Assembly: GCF_003626535.1 (NCBI RefSeq)
Contig: NZ_RBAL01000033.1
Span: forward strand, 1-51,855
From: Streptomyces hoynatensis
Lineage (GTDB): Bacteria > Actinomycetota > Actinomycetes > Streptomycetales > Streptomycetaceae
DNA length: 51,855 nucleotides
Direction: 5' to 3'
Each line of letters starts with the position of its first letter. The first letter of the stretch is position 1. The translations under genes were made by a program, and so were the position numbers. The notes under the pieces are model-generated. The model was not told where the DNA came from, did no database searches, and was given only the letters and a program-made list of their open reading frames with translations. Below are positions 32,468-41,332 of this stretch, in pieces.

Positions 32468-33577
32468 TCAGGCGGGGTCCTCCGCGGATTCGCCCTCCGC
32501 CCGGCCGCGCTCCAGCACCGGGCCCTCACCGGGCGCGAGCTGGGTGAGGATGCGGTCCAGGTCCTCCATGGACGCGAACTCGACGACGATCTTGCCCTTG
32601 CGCTGCCCCAGGTCCACCTTCACCCGCGTCTCGAAGCGGTCCGAGAGACGCCCGGCGAGGCTGTCCAGCGCGGGGGAGATCAGCTTCCCCGCCCGGGGGC
32701 CGCGGGAGCGCGAGGGCTTCTTCTTCGACTCCTTGGACTGGAGGGTGACGATCTCCTCCACCGCGCGGACCGACAGCCCCTCGGCGACGATGCGCTTGGC
32801 GAGGCGCTCCTGCTCCTCCGCGTCCTCCACCGCCAGCAGCGCCCTCGCGTGTCCCGCGGACAGCACGCCGGCGGCGACCCGGTTCTGCACCTGCGGCGAG
32901 AGCCGCAGCAACCGCAGGGTGTTCGTCACCTGCGGCCGGGAGCGGCCGATGCGCTCGGCCAGCTCGTCGTGCGTGCACTTGAAGTCACGCAGCAGCTGGT
33001 CGTAGGCGGCGGCCTCCTCCAGCGGGTTCAGCTGTGCCCGGTGGAGGTTCTCCAGCAGGGCGTCGAGGAGCATCTTGTCGTCCTCGGTGGCCCGGACGAT
33101 CGCCGGAATGCTCTCCAGGCCGGCCTCGCGGCAGGCCCGCCACCGGCGCTCGCCCATGATGAGCTCATAGCGCTCCGGGCCCAACTGCCGGACGACCACC
33201 GGCTGGAGAAGACCGACCTCCTTGATGGAGGTCACCAGCTCGGCCAGCGCGTCCTCGTCGAAGACCTCCCGCGGCTGTCGCGGGTTGCGGGTGATCGCGT
33301 CGATCGGCACCTCCGCGAAGTGCGCCCCGACCACGCCGCGTTCGGCCCCCGCGGGCTCCGGGGGACGCTCCTGCGGCGATGTTTCACGTGAAGCCGCCTC
33401 CCGCTCGGTGCTCTCCGAGAAACCGGGCACCGCCATGCCCCGCTCCTGGGTGAGCACCGGCACGGAGCCCGGCGAGAGCGAGGCTCCCGACTCCTCGCGC
33501 GGCGCCTCGGTCGCCTGAGGCGCCTCCGGGATCAGCGCGGCAAGCCCTCGGCCGAGGCCCCTACGTCGTTCACTCAC
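32468..33577 (-). CDS. parB: Chromosome-partitioning protein ParB
   Basis: 369 residues from GTG 33577, which overlaps the parA stop (GTGA). The N-terminal tip SERRRGLGRGLAALIPE is the ParA-contact motif. The ParB/Srx CTP-binding domain has NPRQPREVFDEDALAELV and the GERRWRACREAGLESIPAIV block. The helix-turn-helix domain for parS has DELAERIGRSRPQVTNTLRL. The C-terminal dimerisation domain starts near 300 and ends in an acidic tail. ParB loads at parS, spreads by CTP-dependent clamping and organises the origin for segregation at sporulation. The gene itself carries a near-parS site (33381-33394), encoding ASRET. Confidence 0.97.
   Translation of the reverse strand: MSERRRGLGRGLAALIPEAPQATEAPREESGASLSPGSVPVLTQERGMAVPGFSESTEREAASRETSPQERPPEPAGAERGVVGAHFAEVPIDAITRNPRQPREVFDEDALAELVTSIKEVGLLQPVVVRQLGPERYELIMGERRWRACREAGLESIPAIVRATEDDKMLLDALLENLHRAQLNPLEEAAAYDQLLRDFKCTHDELAERIGRSRPQVTNTLRLLRLSPQVQNRVAAGVLSAGHARALLAVEDAEEQERLAKRIVAEGLSVRAVEEIVTLQSKESKKKPSRSRGPRAGKLISPALDSLAGRLSDRFETRVKVDLGQRKGKIVVEFASMEDLDRILTQLAPGEGPVLERGRAEGESAEDPA
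33381..33394. repeat. parS: parS-like site 5 (one mismatch, inside parB)
   Basis: GTTTCACGTGAAGC differs from parS only at base 13 (A to G), which breaks one position of the palindrome. It is in the parB coding sequence and may be a weaker ParB site. Confidence 0.75.
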
Positions 33578-34650
33578 TGTGTCCCCTCCACCGGACCGCG
33601 CTGTTCCTGCTGCGGCAGAACATGCTGAGACGTCACGCCCCGCAGGGCGATCTCCCGGGCCGCCTCCAGGTAGGACAGCGATCCACTGGAGCCCGGGTCG
33701 TAGGTGAGCACCGTCTGCCCGTAGCTGGGCGCCTCGGAGATGCGCACCGACCGCGGGATGTTCGTCCGCAGCACCTCGGTGCCGAAGTGGCTGCGCACCT
33801 CCTCGGCCACCTGCGAGGCGAGCCGGGTCCTGCCGTCGTACATGGTCAGCAGGATCGTCGAGACGTGCAGCCGGGGGTTGAGATGCCCTCGTACCAGCTC
33901 CACGTTTCGCAGCAGCTGTCCCAGGCCCTCCAGGGCGTAGTACTCGCACTGGATCGGGATGACGACCTCGGCCCCGGCCACCAGGGCGTTGACCGTCAGC
34001 AGGCCGAGCGAGGGCGGGCAGTCGATCAGGATGTAGTCCAGCGGCTGTTCATAGGCGTTGATGGCGCGCTGCAGCCGGCTCTCCCGGGCCACCACGGAGA
34101 CGAGCTCGATCTCGGCTCCCGCCAGGTCGATGGTCGCCGGGGCACAGAACAGGCCCTCCACGTCCTGCACCGGCTGGACCACGTCGGACAGGGTGCTGTT
34201 CTCGACCAGCACGTCGTAGATCGACGGCACCTTGGCGTGGTGGTCGATGCCGAGGGCGGTCGAGGCGTTCCCCTGGGGGTCCAGGTCGATCACCAGGACC
34301 CGGGCGCCGTGCAGGGCGAGCGAGGCGGCCAGGTTCACCGTCGTGGTGGTCTTGCCCACGCCACCCTTCTGGTTGGCGACGACCATGATCCGTGTCTCGT
34401 CCGGCCGGGGGAGGCTCCCCCGGGACCGGTACATGGCCTCGACCGCCAGCTGGGCCGCCCGGCCGACCGGGGCGTTGCCTGTGGGCGGCGGCGCGCCGGG
34501 GGCGATGTCGACCGCTCCCCCCGGGGCATCCGCCGATTCGGACCGAGGGCCGGGGACCGGATCGGCCGTCGGCCCAGCGATGTTGGCGTCGGACCGCAAT
34601 GGTTCACTCTCCTCGACACGCGCAGCCTTCGTGAGTTCAAAGCCTGCCAT
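33574..34650 (-). CDS. parA: Chromosome-partitioning ATPase ParA
   Basis: 358 residues from ATG 34650. The deviant Walker A box KGGVGKTTTT is at K95-T104 with K100, followed by VIDLDPQGNASTALGI and the Walker B-like ILIDCPPSLGLLTVNAL. The first about 85 residues are a polar extension, as in other Streptomyces ParA proteins. The start is uncertain: AGGA lies almost against 34650, and upstream GTG codons lack a clear ribosome site. ParA forms ATP-dependent nucleoid gradients and hyphal-tip assemblies that position ParB-origin complexes. The 284-bp gap to rsmG contains parS site 6 and must hold the parAB promoter. Confidence 0.94.
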   Translation of the reverse strand: MAGFELTKAARVEESEPLRSDANIAGPTADPVPGPRSESADAPGGAVDIAPGAPPPTGNAPVGRAAQLAVEAMYRSRGSLPRPDETRIMVVANQKGGVGKTTTTVNLAASLALHGARVLVIDLDPQGNASTALGIDHHAKVPSIYDVLVENSTLSDVVQPVQDVEGLFCAPATIDLAGAEIELVSVVARESRLQRAINAYEQPLDYILIDCPPSLGLLTVNALVAGAEVVIPIQCEYYALEGLGQLLRNVELVRGHLNPRLHVSTILLTMYDGRTRLASQVAEEVRSHFGTEVLRTNIPRSVRISEAPSYGQTVLTYDPGSSGSLSYLEAAREIALRGVTSQHVLPQQEQRGPVEGTQ

Positions 34651-34811
34651 GTCCTGGGGGGTGTGAACCACCGAGGAGGGATTACTTGTGGATAGCCGGC
34701 CGTCTGTGGATACCGGAGGCACACGTGTGGGTGAGGTGGGGCGAGGGCGACGTTCGCGCGGCTCGGCGGCGGCTCGGCCTCGGCTGATGATTCCCTGGAG
34801 CAGCGAGCGGC

Positions 34812-34825
34812 GTTTCACGTGAAAC
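34812..34825. repeat. parS: parS site 6 (upstream of parA)
   Basis: Exact GTTTCACGTGAAAC, 162 bases before the chosen parA start in the parA-rsmG gap. It could link ParB binding to parAB expression. Confidence 0.95.
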
Positions 34826-34934
34826 ACGATGCCCATCGCCGCCGCCGCCTCGCGGAACGACACTCCGCCTCGGGACGATCTGCGGCTCTTTACCGTCGCA
34901 TCGGACGAACCCGCCCCCGGGTCCCCACGTGGGC

Positions 34935-35681
34935 TCAGCGAGCCCCGCGCCCGGCCCGGTTTCCGCGCCGCGCCGCCTTGGCACGCTTGGCCGCGAACCT
35001 CACGCCACCCGGGCTCTCCCCGACCTCGGCGCGCACCACCGTGGAGGGCGGCTCGACGAGGCCGACCCCCGCGCGCAGCACCTCGCTGTGCACCACGCCG
35101 AGCCTGCCGAGGGCGGCCCGTGCCCGCCGGAGCTCCTCCTCCGCGGTGTCCCCCTTGATCGCCAGCATCTCGCCATAGGGCCGCAGCAGCGGCACGCCCC
35201 AACCGGCGAGCCGGTCCAGCGGTGCCACCGCCCGCGCGGTGACCACGTGCACCGGCGCGAAGCTGTTCAGTACCTCCTCGGCCCGCCCGCGCACCACCGA
35301 GACCTGCTCCTCGAGGCCGAGCAGCTCCACCACCTCCTGGAGGAAGGTGGTGCGCCGCAGCAGCGGCTCCAGCAACGTGATCCGCAGGTCGGGACGGACC
35401 AGGGCGAGCGGGATGCCGGGCAGTCCGGCCCCGGAGCCCACATCGCAGACGGTGACGGCCTCCGGTACCACCTCGGAGAGCACGGCGCAGTTCAGCAGGT
35501 GCCGCTCCCACAGGCGCGGCACCTCGCGCGGGCCGAGCAGGCCACGGCGGACGCCCGCCTCGGCGAGCAGCTCGGCGTACCTGACGGCATCGGGCAACCG
35601 CTCGCCGAAGATCTCCCGGGCCACCTCGGGCGGGGACGGCGGATTCGGCTCCGGCCGTCCCTCACCGGGAAGAGCGCTCAC
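34935..35681 (-). CDS. rsmG: 16S rRNA 7-methylguanosine methyltransferase RsmG (GidB)
   Basis: 248 residues from GTG 35681, overlapping the jag stop by four bases (GTGA). The SAM-binding site VCDVGSGAGLPGIPLALVRP lies at about 78-97, preceded by PRLWERHLLNCAVLSEVVP and followed by VTARAVAPLDRLAGWGVPLL, all RsmG blocks. The enzyme makes m7G527 (E. coli numbering) in 16S rRNA; loss gives low-level streptomycin resistance and, in Streptomyces, antibiotic overproduction. The C-terminal tail is Arg/Lys-rich (AAKRAKAARRGNRAGRGAR). Confidence 0.96.
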   Translation of the reverse strand: MSALPGEGRPEPNPPSPPEVAREIFGERLPDAVRYAELLAEAGVRRGLLGPREVPRLWERHLLNCAVLSEVVPEAVTVCDVGSGAGLPGIPLALVRPDLRITLLEPLLRRTTFLQEVVELLGLEEQVSVVRGRAEEVLNSFAPVHVVTARAVAPLDRLAGWGVPLLRPYGEMLAIKGDTAEEELRRARAALGRLGVVHSEVLRAGVGLVEPPSTVVRAEVGESPGGVRFAAKRAKAARRGNRAGRGAR

Positions 35682-36205
35682 GGGAGGACGACCACGCGGC
35701 GCTGCGGCTCCTCGCCCTCCGACTCGCTGCGCAGCCCGGCCGCGGCCACGGCGTCGTGCACGACCTTGCGCTCGAAGGGCGTCATCGGCTTCAGCTTCAC
35801 CGGCTCGCCCGCCTCCTTGGCCTGCTGGGCGGCCTGGGTGCCGAGCACGGTCAGCTTCTCCCGCTTGCGGGCCCGGTACCCGGCGATGTCCAGCATCAGC
35901 CTGCTGCGCTCCCCGGTCTCCCGGTGCACGGCCAGCCTGGTCAGCTCCTGGAGCGCGTCCAGCACCTCGCCGTCCCGGCCGACGAGCTTCTGCAGGTCCC
36001 GGGACTGGCCGTCGGCGACGACCGACACCGACGCCCGGTCGCCCTCGACGTCCATGTCGATGTCGCCGTCGAGATCGGCGATGTCGAGGAGCCCCTCCAG
36101 GTAGTCGGCCGCGATCTCACCCTCCTGTTCCAGGCGGGTCAGGTTGTCGCCGGCCTCCTCTTCCGAGGTGGAGGCGGGCGAGGCCGTCGAGGTGGTGTCG
36201 GTCAC
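35678..36205 (-). CDS. jag: Jag/KhpB-type RNA-binding protein (KH-R3H)
   Basis: 175 residues from GTG 36205. After an acidic head, a KH-like domain (about 50-110) includes DLQKLVGRDGEVLDALQELT, and an R3H domain (about 115-175) includes the motif MTPFERKVVHDAVAAAG. It binds RNA in the cytosol and in firmicutes works with KhpA in cell-wall and division control. It sits between yidC and rsmG, 15 bases after yidC, in the conserved rpmH-rnpA-yidD-yidC-jag-rsmG cluster, with GGAGCCCC as ribosome site. Confidence 0.94.
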   Translation of the reverse strand: MTDTTSTASPASTSEEEAGDNLTRLEQEGEIAADYLEGLLDIADLDGDIDMDVEGDRASVSVVADGQSRDLQKLVGRDGEVLDALQELTRLAVHRETGERSRLMLDIAGYRARKREKLTVLGTQAAQQAKEAGEPVKLKPMTPFERKVVHDAVAAAGLRSESEGEEPQRRVVVLP

Positions 36206-36220
36206 GGGTGGGGCTCCTTC

Positions 36221-37366
36221 TTATTTCTTGCTGTTCGAAGAGGACGGCTTGGACTTGCCCGACGGGGCCTTCTTGGCCTGCTGCTTCTTGGACTGCTGCC
36301 CCCGCGGCCCCTGAGCGTTCTGCCGGGCCTGCCCGCCGTTCTGGCTCTGCTGGGCCTGCCGGTTCTGCTGTCCCGAGGTGCCGGGCCGCTGCCCCGGCTG
36401 GGCCTGCTTCTTCGGCTGCTGGCCGGTGCCCGACTGGCGCTGCGCCTTGGTCTGCCGCTTGGGCTGCACGCGGGCGGTCTTGGCGGCCTCCGCCGCCTTG
36501 CCGGCGTCGGTGGCGGCGGGCTGCTCGACGCCGATGCCCTTCTTGCGCAGCCGCTCCTGGCGCTGCTTGTAGGCCAGGCTGCCCGGGGTGGGGTTGCGCT
36601 GGATCACGTACAGCTGCTGCCCCATCGACCAGACGTTGGTGGTCAGCCAGTAGATCAGCACGCCGACGGGGAAGTTCACGCCGAAGACGGCGAACATCAG
36701 CGGGAAGATGTACATCAGCATCTTCTGCTGGTTCATGAACGGGGACTTCACCGAGAGGTCCACGTTCTTCGTCATCAGCTGCCGCTGGGTGAAGAACTGC
36801 GAGGCCGACATCAGCACGATCATGACGATCGTGACGGTCCTGACGGTGCCCAGCGAGGCGCCCAGCTCGGCCAGCTTGTCCGCGCCGTCCATGAAGCGCG
36901 AGGCGATCGGGGCCCCGAAGATCGTGGCCTGCCGGGCGCTGTCGACCTGGCTCTGGGTGAGCACGCCCACGGTCTTGTCGTTGGAGATGTGGCTCAGCGT
37001 CTGGAAGAGCGCGATGAAGAACGGCGACTGCGCGAGGATCGGCAGGCAGCTCGCGAGCGGGTTGGTCCCCGTCTCCCGGTACAGCTTCATCATCTCTTCG
37101 GACTGACGCTGCCGGTCGTTCTTGTAGCGCTCCTGGATCTTCTTCATCTGCGGCTGGAGCGCCTGCATGTTCCGCGTTGCCTTGATCTGCCGGACGAACA
37201 GCGGGATCAGGCAGATCCGGATCACGACCACCAGGGAGACGATCGACAGGCCCCAGGCCCAGCCGCTGTCCTCATCGAAGATCAGGCTGTAGAACGCGTG
37301 GAACTGGACGATGATCCACGAGACAGCGATATAGAGGGGACTGAGGATCGTATTGATCGTTCCCAC
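36221..37366 (-). CDS. yidC: Membrane protein insertase YidC
   Basis: 381 residues from GTG 37366. It is the actinobacterial short type: no large periplasmic domain, five membrane helices (YIAVSWIIVQFHAFYSLIF, WGLSIVSLVVVIRICLIPLF, PLASCLPILAQSPFFIALFQ and two later ones around 180-260), and the 60KD_IMP core with RNMQALQPQMKKIQERYK. The cytosolic tail (about 275-381) is rich in Lys, Gln and Ser and ends SSNSKK, as expected for ribosome contact. YidC inserts membrane proteins alone or with SecYEG. It is three bases after yidD. Confidence 0.95.
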   Translation of the reverse strand: MGTINTILSPLYIAVSWIIVQFHAFYSLIFDEDSGWAWGLSIVSLVVVIRICLIPLFVRQIKATRNMQALQPQMKKIQERYKNDRQRQSEEMMKLYRETGTNPLASCLPILAQSPFFIALFQTLSHISNDKTVGVLTQSQVDSARQATIFGAPIASRFMDGADKLAELGASLGTVRTVTIVMIVLMSASQFFTQRQLMTKNVDLSVKSPFMNQQKMLMYIFPLMFAVFGVNFPVGVLIYWLTTNVWSMGQQLYVIQRNPTPGSLAYKQRQERLRKKGIGVEQPAATDAGKAAEAAKTARVQPKRQTKAQRQSGTGQQPKKQAQPGQRPGTSGQQNRQAQQSQNGGQARQNAQGPRGQQSKKQQAKKAPSGKSKPSSSNSKK

Positions 37367-37369
37367 GGG

Positions 37370-37684
37370 TCAGGCTCCTTGGGCATTGTTGGGGGCACCC
37401 CCGGGCGAGGCGTCGGCGAGCGTCCGGTGCCGCAGGCGATCGCGCAGGCGCTGATGCCAGACCGGACGCTTACGGGGAGGAACGTGATCGACTCCACCGG
37501 GCGACCAGGGGTTGCAGCGCAGGATGCGCCACGCGGTCAGAGCCGTCCCCTTGACGGCCCCATGCCGGTCGATCGCGCTGTACCCGTAGTGCGAGCAGGA
37601 CGGGTAGTAACGGCAGACCGGACCCAGCAGCGGGCTGACGGTCCACTGATACAGCTTGATCAACAGCAGCAGTGGGTACTTCAT
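37370..37684 (-). CDS. yidD: Membrane protein insertion efficiency factor YidD
   Basis: 104 residues. The family signature is clear: LLLIKLYQWTVSPLLGPVCR, then YYPSCSHYGYSAIDRHGAVK (conserved Cys pair near 24 and 30) and WRILRCNPWSPGGVDHVP. It is a small membrane-associated helper for YidC-dependent insertion. ATG 37684 overlaps the rnpA stop (ATGA), so the two are translationally coupled. The last about 25 residues are variable. Confidence 0.94.
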   Translation of the reverse strand: MKYPLLLLIKLYQWTVSPLLGPVCRYYPSCSHYGYSAIDRHGAVKGTALTAWRILRCNPWSPGGVDHVPPRKRPVWHQRLRDRLRHRTLADASPGGAPNNAQGA

Positions 37685-38073
37685 GGCCGTACCCCTCCCA
37701 GCAGCCGCGCCAGCGCGGCATCGAGCTCCCGGGCCAGCTGATCGTAGGCGGCATCGCCCGCACCAGGCAGGGCCCGCACAACAACCAGGCTACCGGCGGG
37801 CAGCCCGTTCAACCGGGGCCGTATCAGATGGCGCAGCCGTCGCTGCACGAGGTTGCGGACCACAGCGTTCCCCACGGCCTTGCTCACGACGAAACCCGCA
37901 CGCGGCGGAGAGGGGGTCTCTCCTGCCGGGTGCGGGTACGTTGCACCGCGCAGCTGGGCGCTCAGTTGATCGCACAGATGGACAACGAGGTGCGGGCGTC
38001 CGGCCCTGCGCCCTCGACGCATCGCGGTCGCGAAGTCCTCGCGCCGCCTCAGCCGGTTCTCGGGGGGCAGCAC
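37681..38073 (-). CDS. rnpA: Ribonuclease P protein component
   Basis: 130 residues from GTG 38073, starting MLPPENRLRRREDFATAMRR. The RNR motif region is VGNAVVRNLVQRRLRHLIRP with the upstream AGFVVSKAVG. It binds RNase P RNA and helps cleave 5' leaders of tRNA precursors. It lies 25 bases after rpmH and is coupled to yidD by ATGA. The ribosome site is weak. Confidence 0.95.
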   Translation of the reverse strand: MLPPENRLRRREDFATAMRRGRRAGRPHLVVHLCDQLSAQLRGATYPHPAGETPSPPRAGFVVSKAVGNAVVRNLVQRRLRHLIRPRLNGLPAGSLVVVRALPGAGDAAYDQLARELDAALARLLGGVRP

Positions 38074-38097
38074 CGCATGGACCTGTGGTCGGGCACG

Positions 38098-38235
38098 TCA
38101 GGCCGACAGGCGGGCGCGGCCCTTGCTGCGGCGGTTCGCGATGATCGCGCGGCCGGCCCGCGTCCGCATCCGCAGCCGGAAGCCGTGGGTCTTGGCGCGA
38201 CGCCGGTTGTTCGGCTGGAAGGTGCGCTTGCTCAC
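38098..38235 (-). CDS. rpmH: 50S ribosomal protein L34
   Basis: 45 residues, MSKRTFQPNNRRRAKTHGFR and onward, nearly invariant in actinobacteria. GTG 38235 has GGGAG six bases upstream. It is the first gene of the leftward cluster rpmH-rnpA-yidD-yidC-jag-rsmG and is divergent from dnaA, the classical origin arrangement. Confidence 0.98.
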   Translation of the reverse strand: MSKRTFQPNNRRRAKTHGFRLRMRTRAGRAIIANRRSKGRARLSA

Positions 38236-38689
38236 TCGGGGACTCCCACAATTCTTCGGTGCCCCGGCAGCCGGGCCGCCTGGACACATCGAGATGATCG
38301 AACCAGATCGAGACAGACCGAAGACCGATGAGGTACGGCCCGCCGAACAGCTGTCACCGTGCGCCCACGAGGAGCTCGCAACGCCCGAGTCAGCCCCCTT
38401 GACGACCTACGGAGGGCGACGCCCCAGCTGAGGCGGCCATCGATAGGCAGGCGGCAGCAGCCGTCGACGACTCGACCTGGCAACGGTACGCGGGAGGCGT
38501 CCTGCCGGTCAAACTCGCCCGGCGGCCGGTTGTACACACCCTGTGGACAACGACTTGATGTGCGCGCACCGGCCTGACTACCGTGACTGAACTCGACACC
38601 GATCACCCGACGTCCCGACCGTCCCGGCGCGCAGTGCCGCGGGCGCCCGTCAAGCCAGCGCCACCTCGGCGAGTGAGAGAGCGTGCCTC
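38236..38689. promoter_or_regulatory. rpmH-dnaA divergent region with a DnaA box
   Basis: This 454-bp gap must carry the rpmH and dnaA promoters. It contains TGTGGACAA at 38542-38550, a perfect complement of the Streptomyces DnaA box and a likely site of dnaA autoregulation. It lies 140 bases before the dnaA start. A shorter GATCGA repeat occurs near 38297-38311. No further structure was resolved. Confidence 0.6.
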
Positions 38690-40333
38690 GTGGCCGACCT
38701 ACCAGTAGATCTTGCCGCGGTCTGGCCACGGGCACTGACAGCGATGCTCTCCGACGGTCAGCGCCTGGAGAGCAAGGACCACCGCTGGCTGCAGGACTGC
38801 CAGCCCCTCGCCCTCGTCTCCGGCACGGCGCTCCTCGGCGTGTCGAACGAATACGCGAAAAGCGTGCTCGAGGGCCGGCTGGCCCCCCTGATCAGTGACG
38901 TCCTCAGCCGGGAGTGCGGCCAGCCGGTGCGGCTGGCGATCACGGTGACCGCGCCGCCGCCCGAGCCGCCGGCCCACGCGCCGCAGCAGGCTCCCGCCGA
39001 GCCGGCCCCCCCGCAGCCCGCGCGGCACGAGCCGGAGCCGCCGCGGCACGAGGGCTACCGCGGCCCCGCGTACGGCGGCCCCGTCGCCAGGCCCGCCTAT
39101 CCCGACCACCCGCAGGCCCCCCGCCCCGACGACCGCACGGACTGGCGGCAGCCCACGCCCCCGGCCCAGCTTCCCGAGTACGCGCCCTACGGCCGCCCCG
39201 AGCCGTACGAGCAGCAGTCCTTCGACCAGCCCTCCCGGTACGGCGGCTCCCCCGGGCAGGTGCCCGCCCAGCCGGCCCCGGCGGGCGGCCCCGGCGAGCC
39301 GACCGCGCGGCTGAACCCGAAGTACCTCTTCGACACCTTCGTGATCGGCGCCTCGAACCGCTTCGCCCACGCGGCCGCGGTCGCGGTCGCCGAGGCGCCG
39401 GCCAAGGCGTACAACCCGCTGTTCATCTACGGCGAGTCCGGGCTCGGCAAGACGCACCTGCTGCACGCCATCGGCCACTACGCCCGCAGCCTCTACCCGG
39501 GCACCCGGGTGCGGTACGTGAGCTCGGAGGAGTTCACGAACGAGTTCATCAACTCGATCCGGGACGGCAAGGCCGACGCCTTCCGCAAGCGCTACCGCGA
39601 CATGGACATCCTGCTGGTGGACGACGTCCAGTTCCTGGCGAGCAAGGAGTCGACGCAGGAGGAGTTCTTCCACACCTTCAACACCCTGCACAACGCCAAC
39701 AAGCAGATCGTGCTGTCCTCCGACCGGCCGCCCAAGCAGCTGATCACCCTGGAGGACCGGCTTCGCAACCGCTTCGAGTGGGGCCTGATCACGGACGTCC
39801 AGCCGCCCGAGCTGGAGACGAGGATCGCGATCCTGCGCAAGAAGGCGGTGCAGGAGCAGCTCAACGCGCCCCCCGAGGTGCTGGAGTTCATCGCCTCCCG
39901 CATCTCCCGCAACATCAGGGAGCTCGAGGGCGCGCTGATCCGGGTCACGGCCTTCGCCAGCCTCAACCGGCAGCCGGTCGACCTGGGCCTGACGGAGATC
40001 GTGCTGAAGGACCTGATCCCCGGCGGCGAGCACGCCACCCCTGAGATCACCGCGGACGCGATCTCCTCGGCCGTCGCCGACTACTTCGGGCTGACCATGG
40101 ACGATCTCGAAGGCTCCTCGCGCAGCCGCATCCTGGTCACCGCCCGGCAGATCGCGATGTACCTGTGCCGGGAACTGACCGATCTCTCGCTGCCCAAGAT
40201 CGGTCAGCACTTCGGCGGCCGGGACCACACGACCGTCATGCACGCGGACCGGAAGATCAGGGCGCTGATGGCGGAGCGGCGCTCGATCTACAACCAGGTC
40301 ACGGAACTCACCAACCGCATCAAGAACGGCTGA
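38690..40333 (+). CDS. dnaA: Chromosomal replication initiator DnaA
   Basis: 547 residues from GTG 38690. Domain I is about 1-85. Domain II is a long Pro/Arg/Tyr-rich linker (about 86-205), typical of Streptomyces and absent from short DnaA proteins. The AAA+ domain has Walker A GESGLGKTHLL near 248-258, Walker B ILLVDDVQFLASKE near 306-318 and sensor regions after it. The C-terminal DNA-binding domain has the signature GGRDHTTVMHADRKI near 510. DnaA-ATP binds the boxes in the adjoining oriC, melts the origin and recruits DnaB. The gene is alone between its promoter region and oriC. Confidence 0.98.
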   Translation: MADLPVDLAAVWPRALTAMLSDGQRLESKDHRWLQDCQPLALVSGTALLGVSNEYAKSVLEGRLAPLISDVLSRECGQPVRLAITVTAPPPEPPAHAPQQAPAEPAPPQPARHEPEPPRHEGYRGPAYGGPVARPAYPDHPQAPRPDDRTDWRQPTPPAQLPEYAPYGRPEPYEQQSFDQPSRYGGSPGQVPAQPAPAGGPGEPTARLNPKYLFDTFVIGASNRFAHAAAVAVAEAPAKAYNPLFIYGESGLGKTHLLHAIGHYARSLYPGTRVRYVSSEEFTNEFINSIRDGKADAFRKRYRDMDILLVDDVQFLASKESTQEEFFHTFNTLHNANKQIVLSSDRPPKQLITLEDRLRNRFEWGLITDVQPPELETRIAILRKKAVQEQLNAPPEVLEFIASRISRNIRELEGALIRVTAFASLNRQPVDLGLTEIVLKDLIPGGEHATPEITADAISSAVADYFGLTMDDLEGSSRSRILVTARQIAMYLCRELTDLSLPKIGQHFGGRDHTTVMHADRKIRALMAERRSIYNQVTELTNRIKNG

Positions 40334-40438
40334 GCGCCGGCGGACCCCTGCCCCCGGGCGGGCCCGGGCGGACCCGCGCCCCCTTGCGCTTCGGCACGCC
40401 CGCAACGCCACCGCCGGCCGCCCCCACGCGCTGCACGC

Positions 40439-40495
40439 CCCCACGCGCCCCACGGCCGCCCGCCCTCGTCCCCACGCACCCCACGGCCGCCCGCC
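40439..40495. repeat. Two 26-bp direct repeats between dnaA and the oriC box cluster
   Basis: 40439-40464 and 40470-40495 match at 25 of 26 bases (one G/A change) with a 31-base period. They are C-rich and carry no DnaA boxes. The surrounding 40334-40620 is very GC-rich with no gene; the role is unknown. Confidence 0.7.
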
Positions 40496-40619
40496 GCCGC
40501 CCCCCTGCCCACGCCGCGGCGCACCTCGCCGTGCCTCGGCCCCCGCGGCGCCCCCGCGGCGCCTCGGGAAGCCGCCCGAACGCCGCGGGGAACGCCGCGG
40601 GGGCGCCGTTCGATTACCG

Positions 40620-41210
40620 CCCCGTGGGCGGCAGTTCTCCACAGAATCGCCCGGCCACGGCCGTCCACACCCTGTGGGCGGCCGGAGTTGTCCAGAACTC
40701 CGTCCACAGGGCGCCGGGGAAGCGGGCGTTCCCGCAGGTGAGGTGCGTGTGGAAATGTGGATTGCGGACTTCCACAGACTGTGGACGGGGCTGGTGTGAC
40801 GGATGGGGCGGAAGAAGTTGTCCACCGGCCGCCCACAGGAAAAGGGGAGTTGTGCACAGGCAATCCACAGCCTTGTCCACTGTTCGGCAACCCAACGCGC
40901 CCTCTCACCGGCAGGAGTGAATCAGGTCACAGCCCGGGCGCACAGAGCCTGTTGAGAACCCTCCCGAATCTGGGGATGGATCTGTTGAGAACTCGCGCTC
41001 CGCTGTGGATCCGCTGTGGACGACCGCGCGCCATCCACAGCCACCCCCGGTTCATCCACGGGTCCACCCACAGGCCCTGTGTACAAAATTCCGCCGCTGA
41101 CCAGGGAAGACGAGGTTTTCCACGGTTTCCACAGGGCCTACTACTACGACTACGGAGATAAGCCGCGAGACTCGATTCGAAGTGGGGGCTGTGGACAGGC
41201 GGGCCCGGCC
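40620..41210. other. oriC: Chromosomal replication origin oriC
   Basis: This dnaA-dnaN region has at least 15 DnaA-box matches on both strands. Examples are TTCTCCACA 40635, TTGTCCAGA 40688, CCGTCCACA 40661 and 40700, TGTGGATTG 40756, TGTGGACGG 40780, TTGTCCACC 40818, TTGTGCACA 40850, CAATCCACA 40861, TTGTCCACT 40873, TGTGGACGA 41015, CCATCCACA 41031, TGTGTACAA 41078, GTTTCCACA 41125 and TGTGGACAG 41190. Most are one or two mismatches from TTGTCCACA. The density and position match Streptomyces oriC. No long AT-rich unwinding stretch is evident; relatively AT-richer parts lie near 40955-40995 and 41080-41165. Confidence 0.95.
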
Positions 41211-41332
41211 GGGGTCTACCCCTCTCAAGTCGATTTGACTCACGCGGGCCTCTACTGTCAGTGCCGTGGGCCAGACTGGAGCCCGTAGGAAGCCAGCAGG
41301 CGAGCGGCCAGCAACAGCGGGAGGCGGCTGAA

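Noticed and set aside
33578..35511. N-terminal extensions of parB (to 33949) and parA (to 35511)
   Set aside because: The parB extension lies inside parA and breaks the GTGA coupling; the parA extension runs through parS site 6 and into rsmG. Family starts are shorter.
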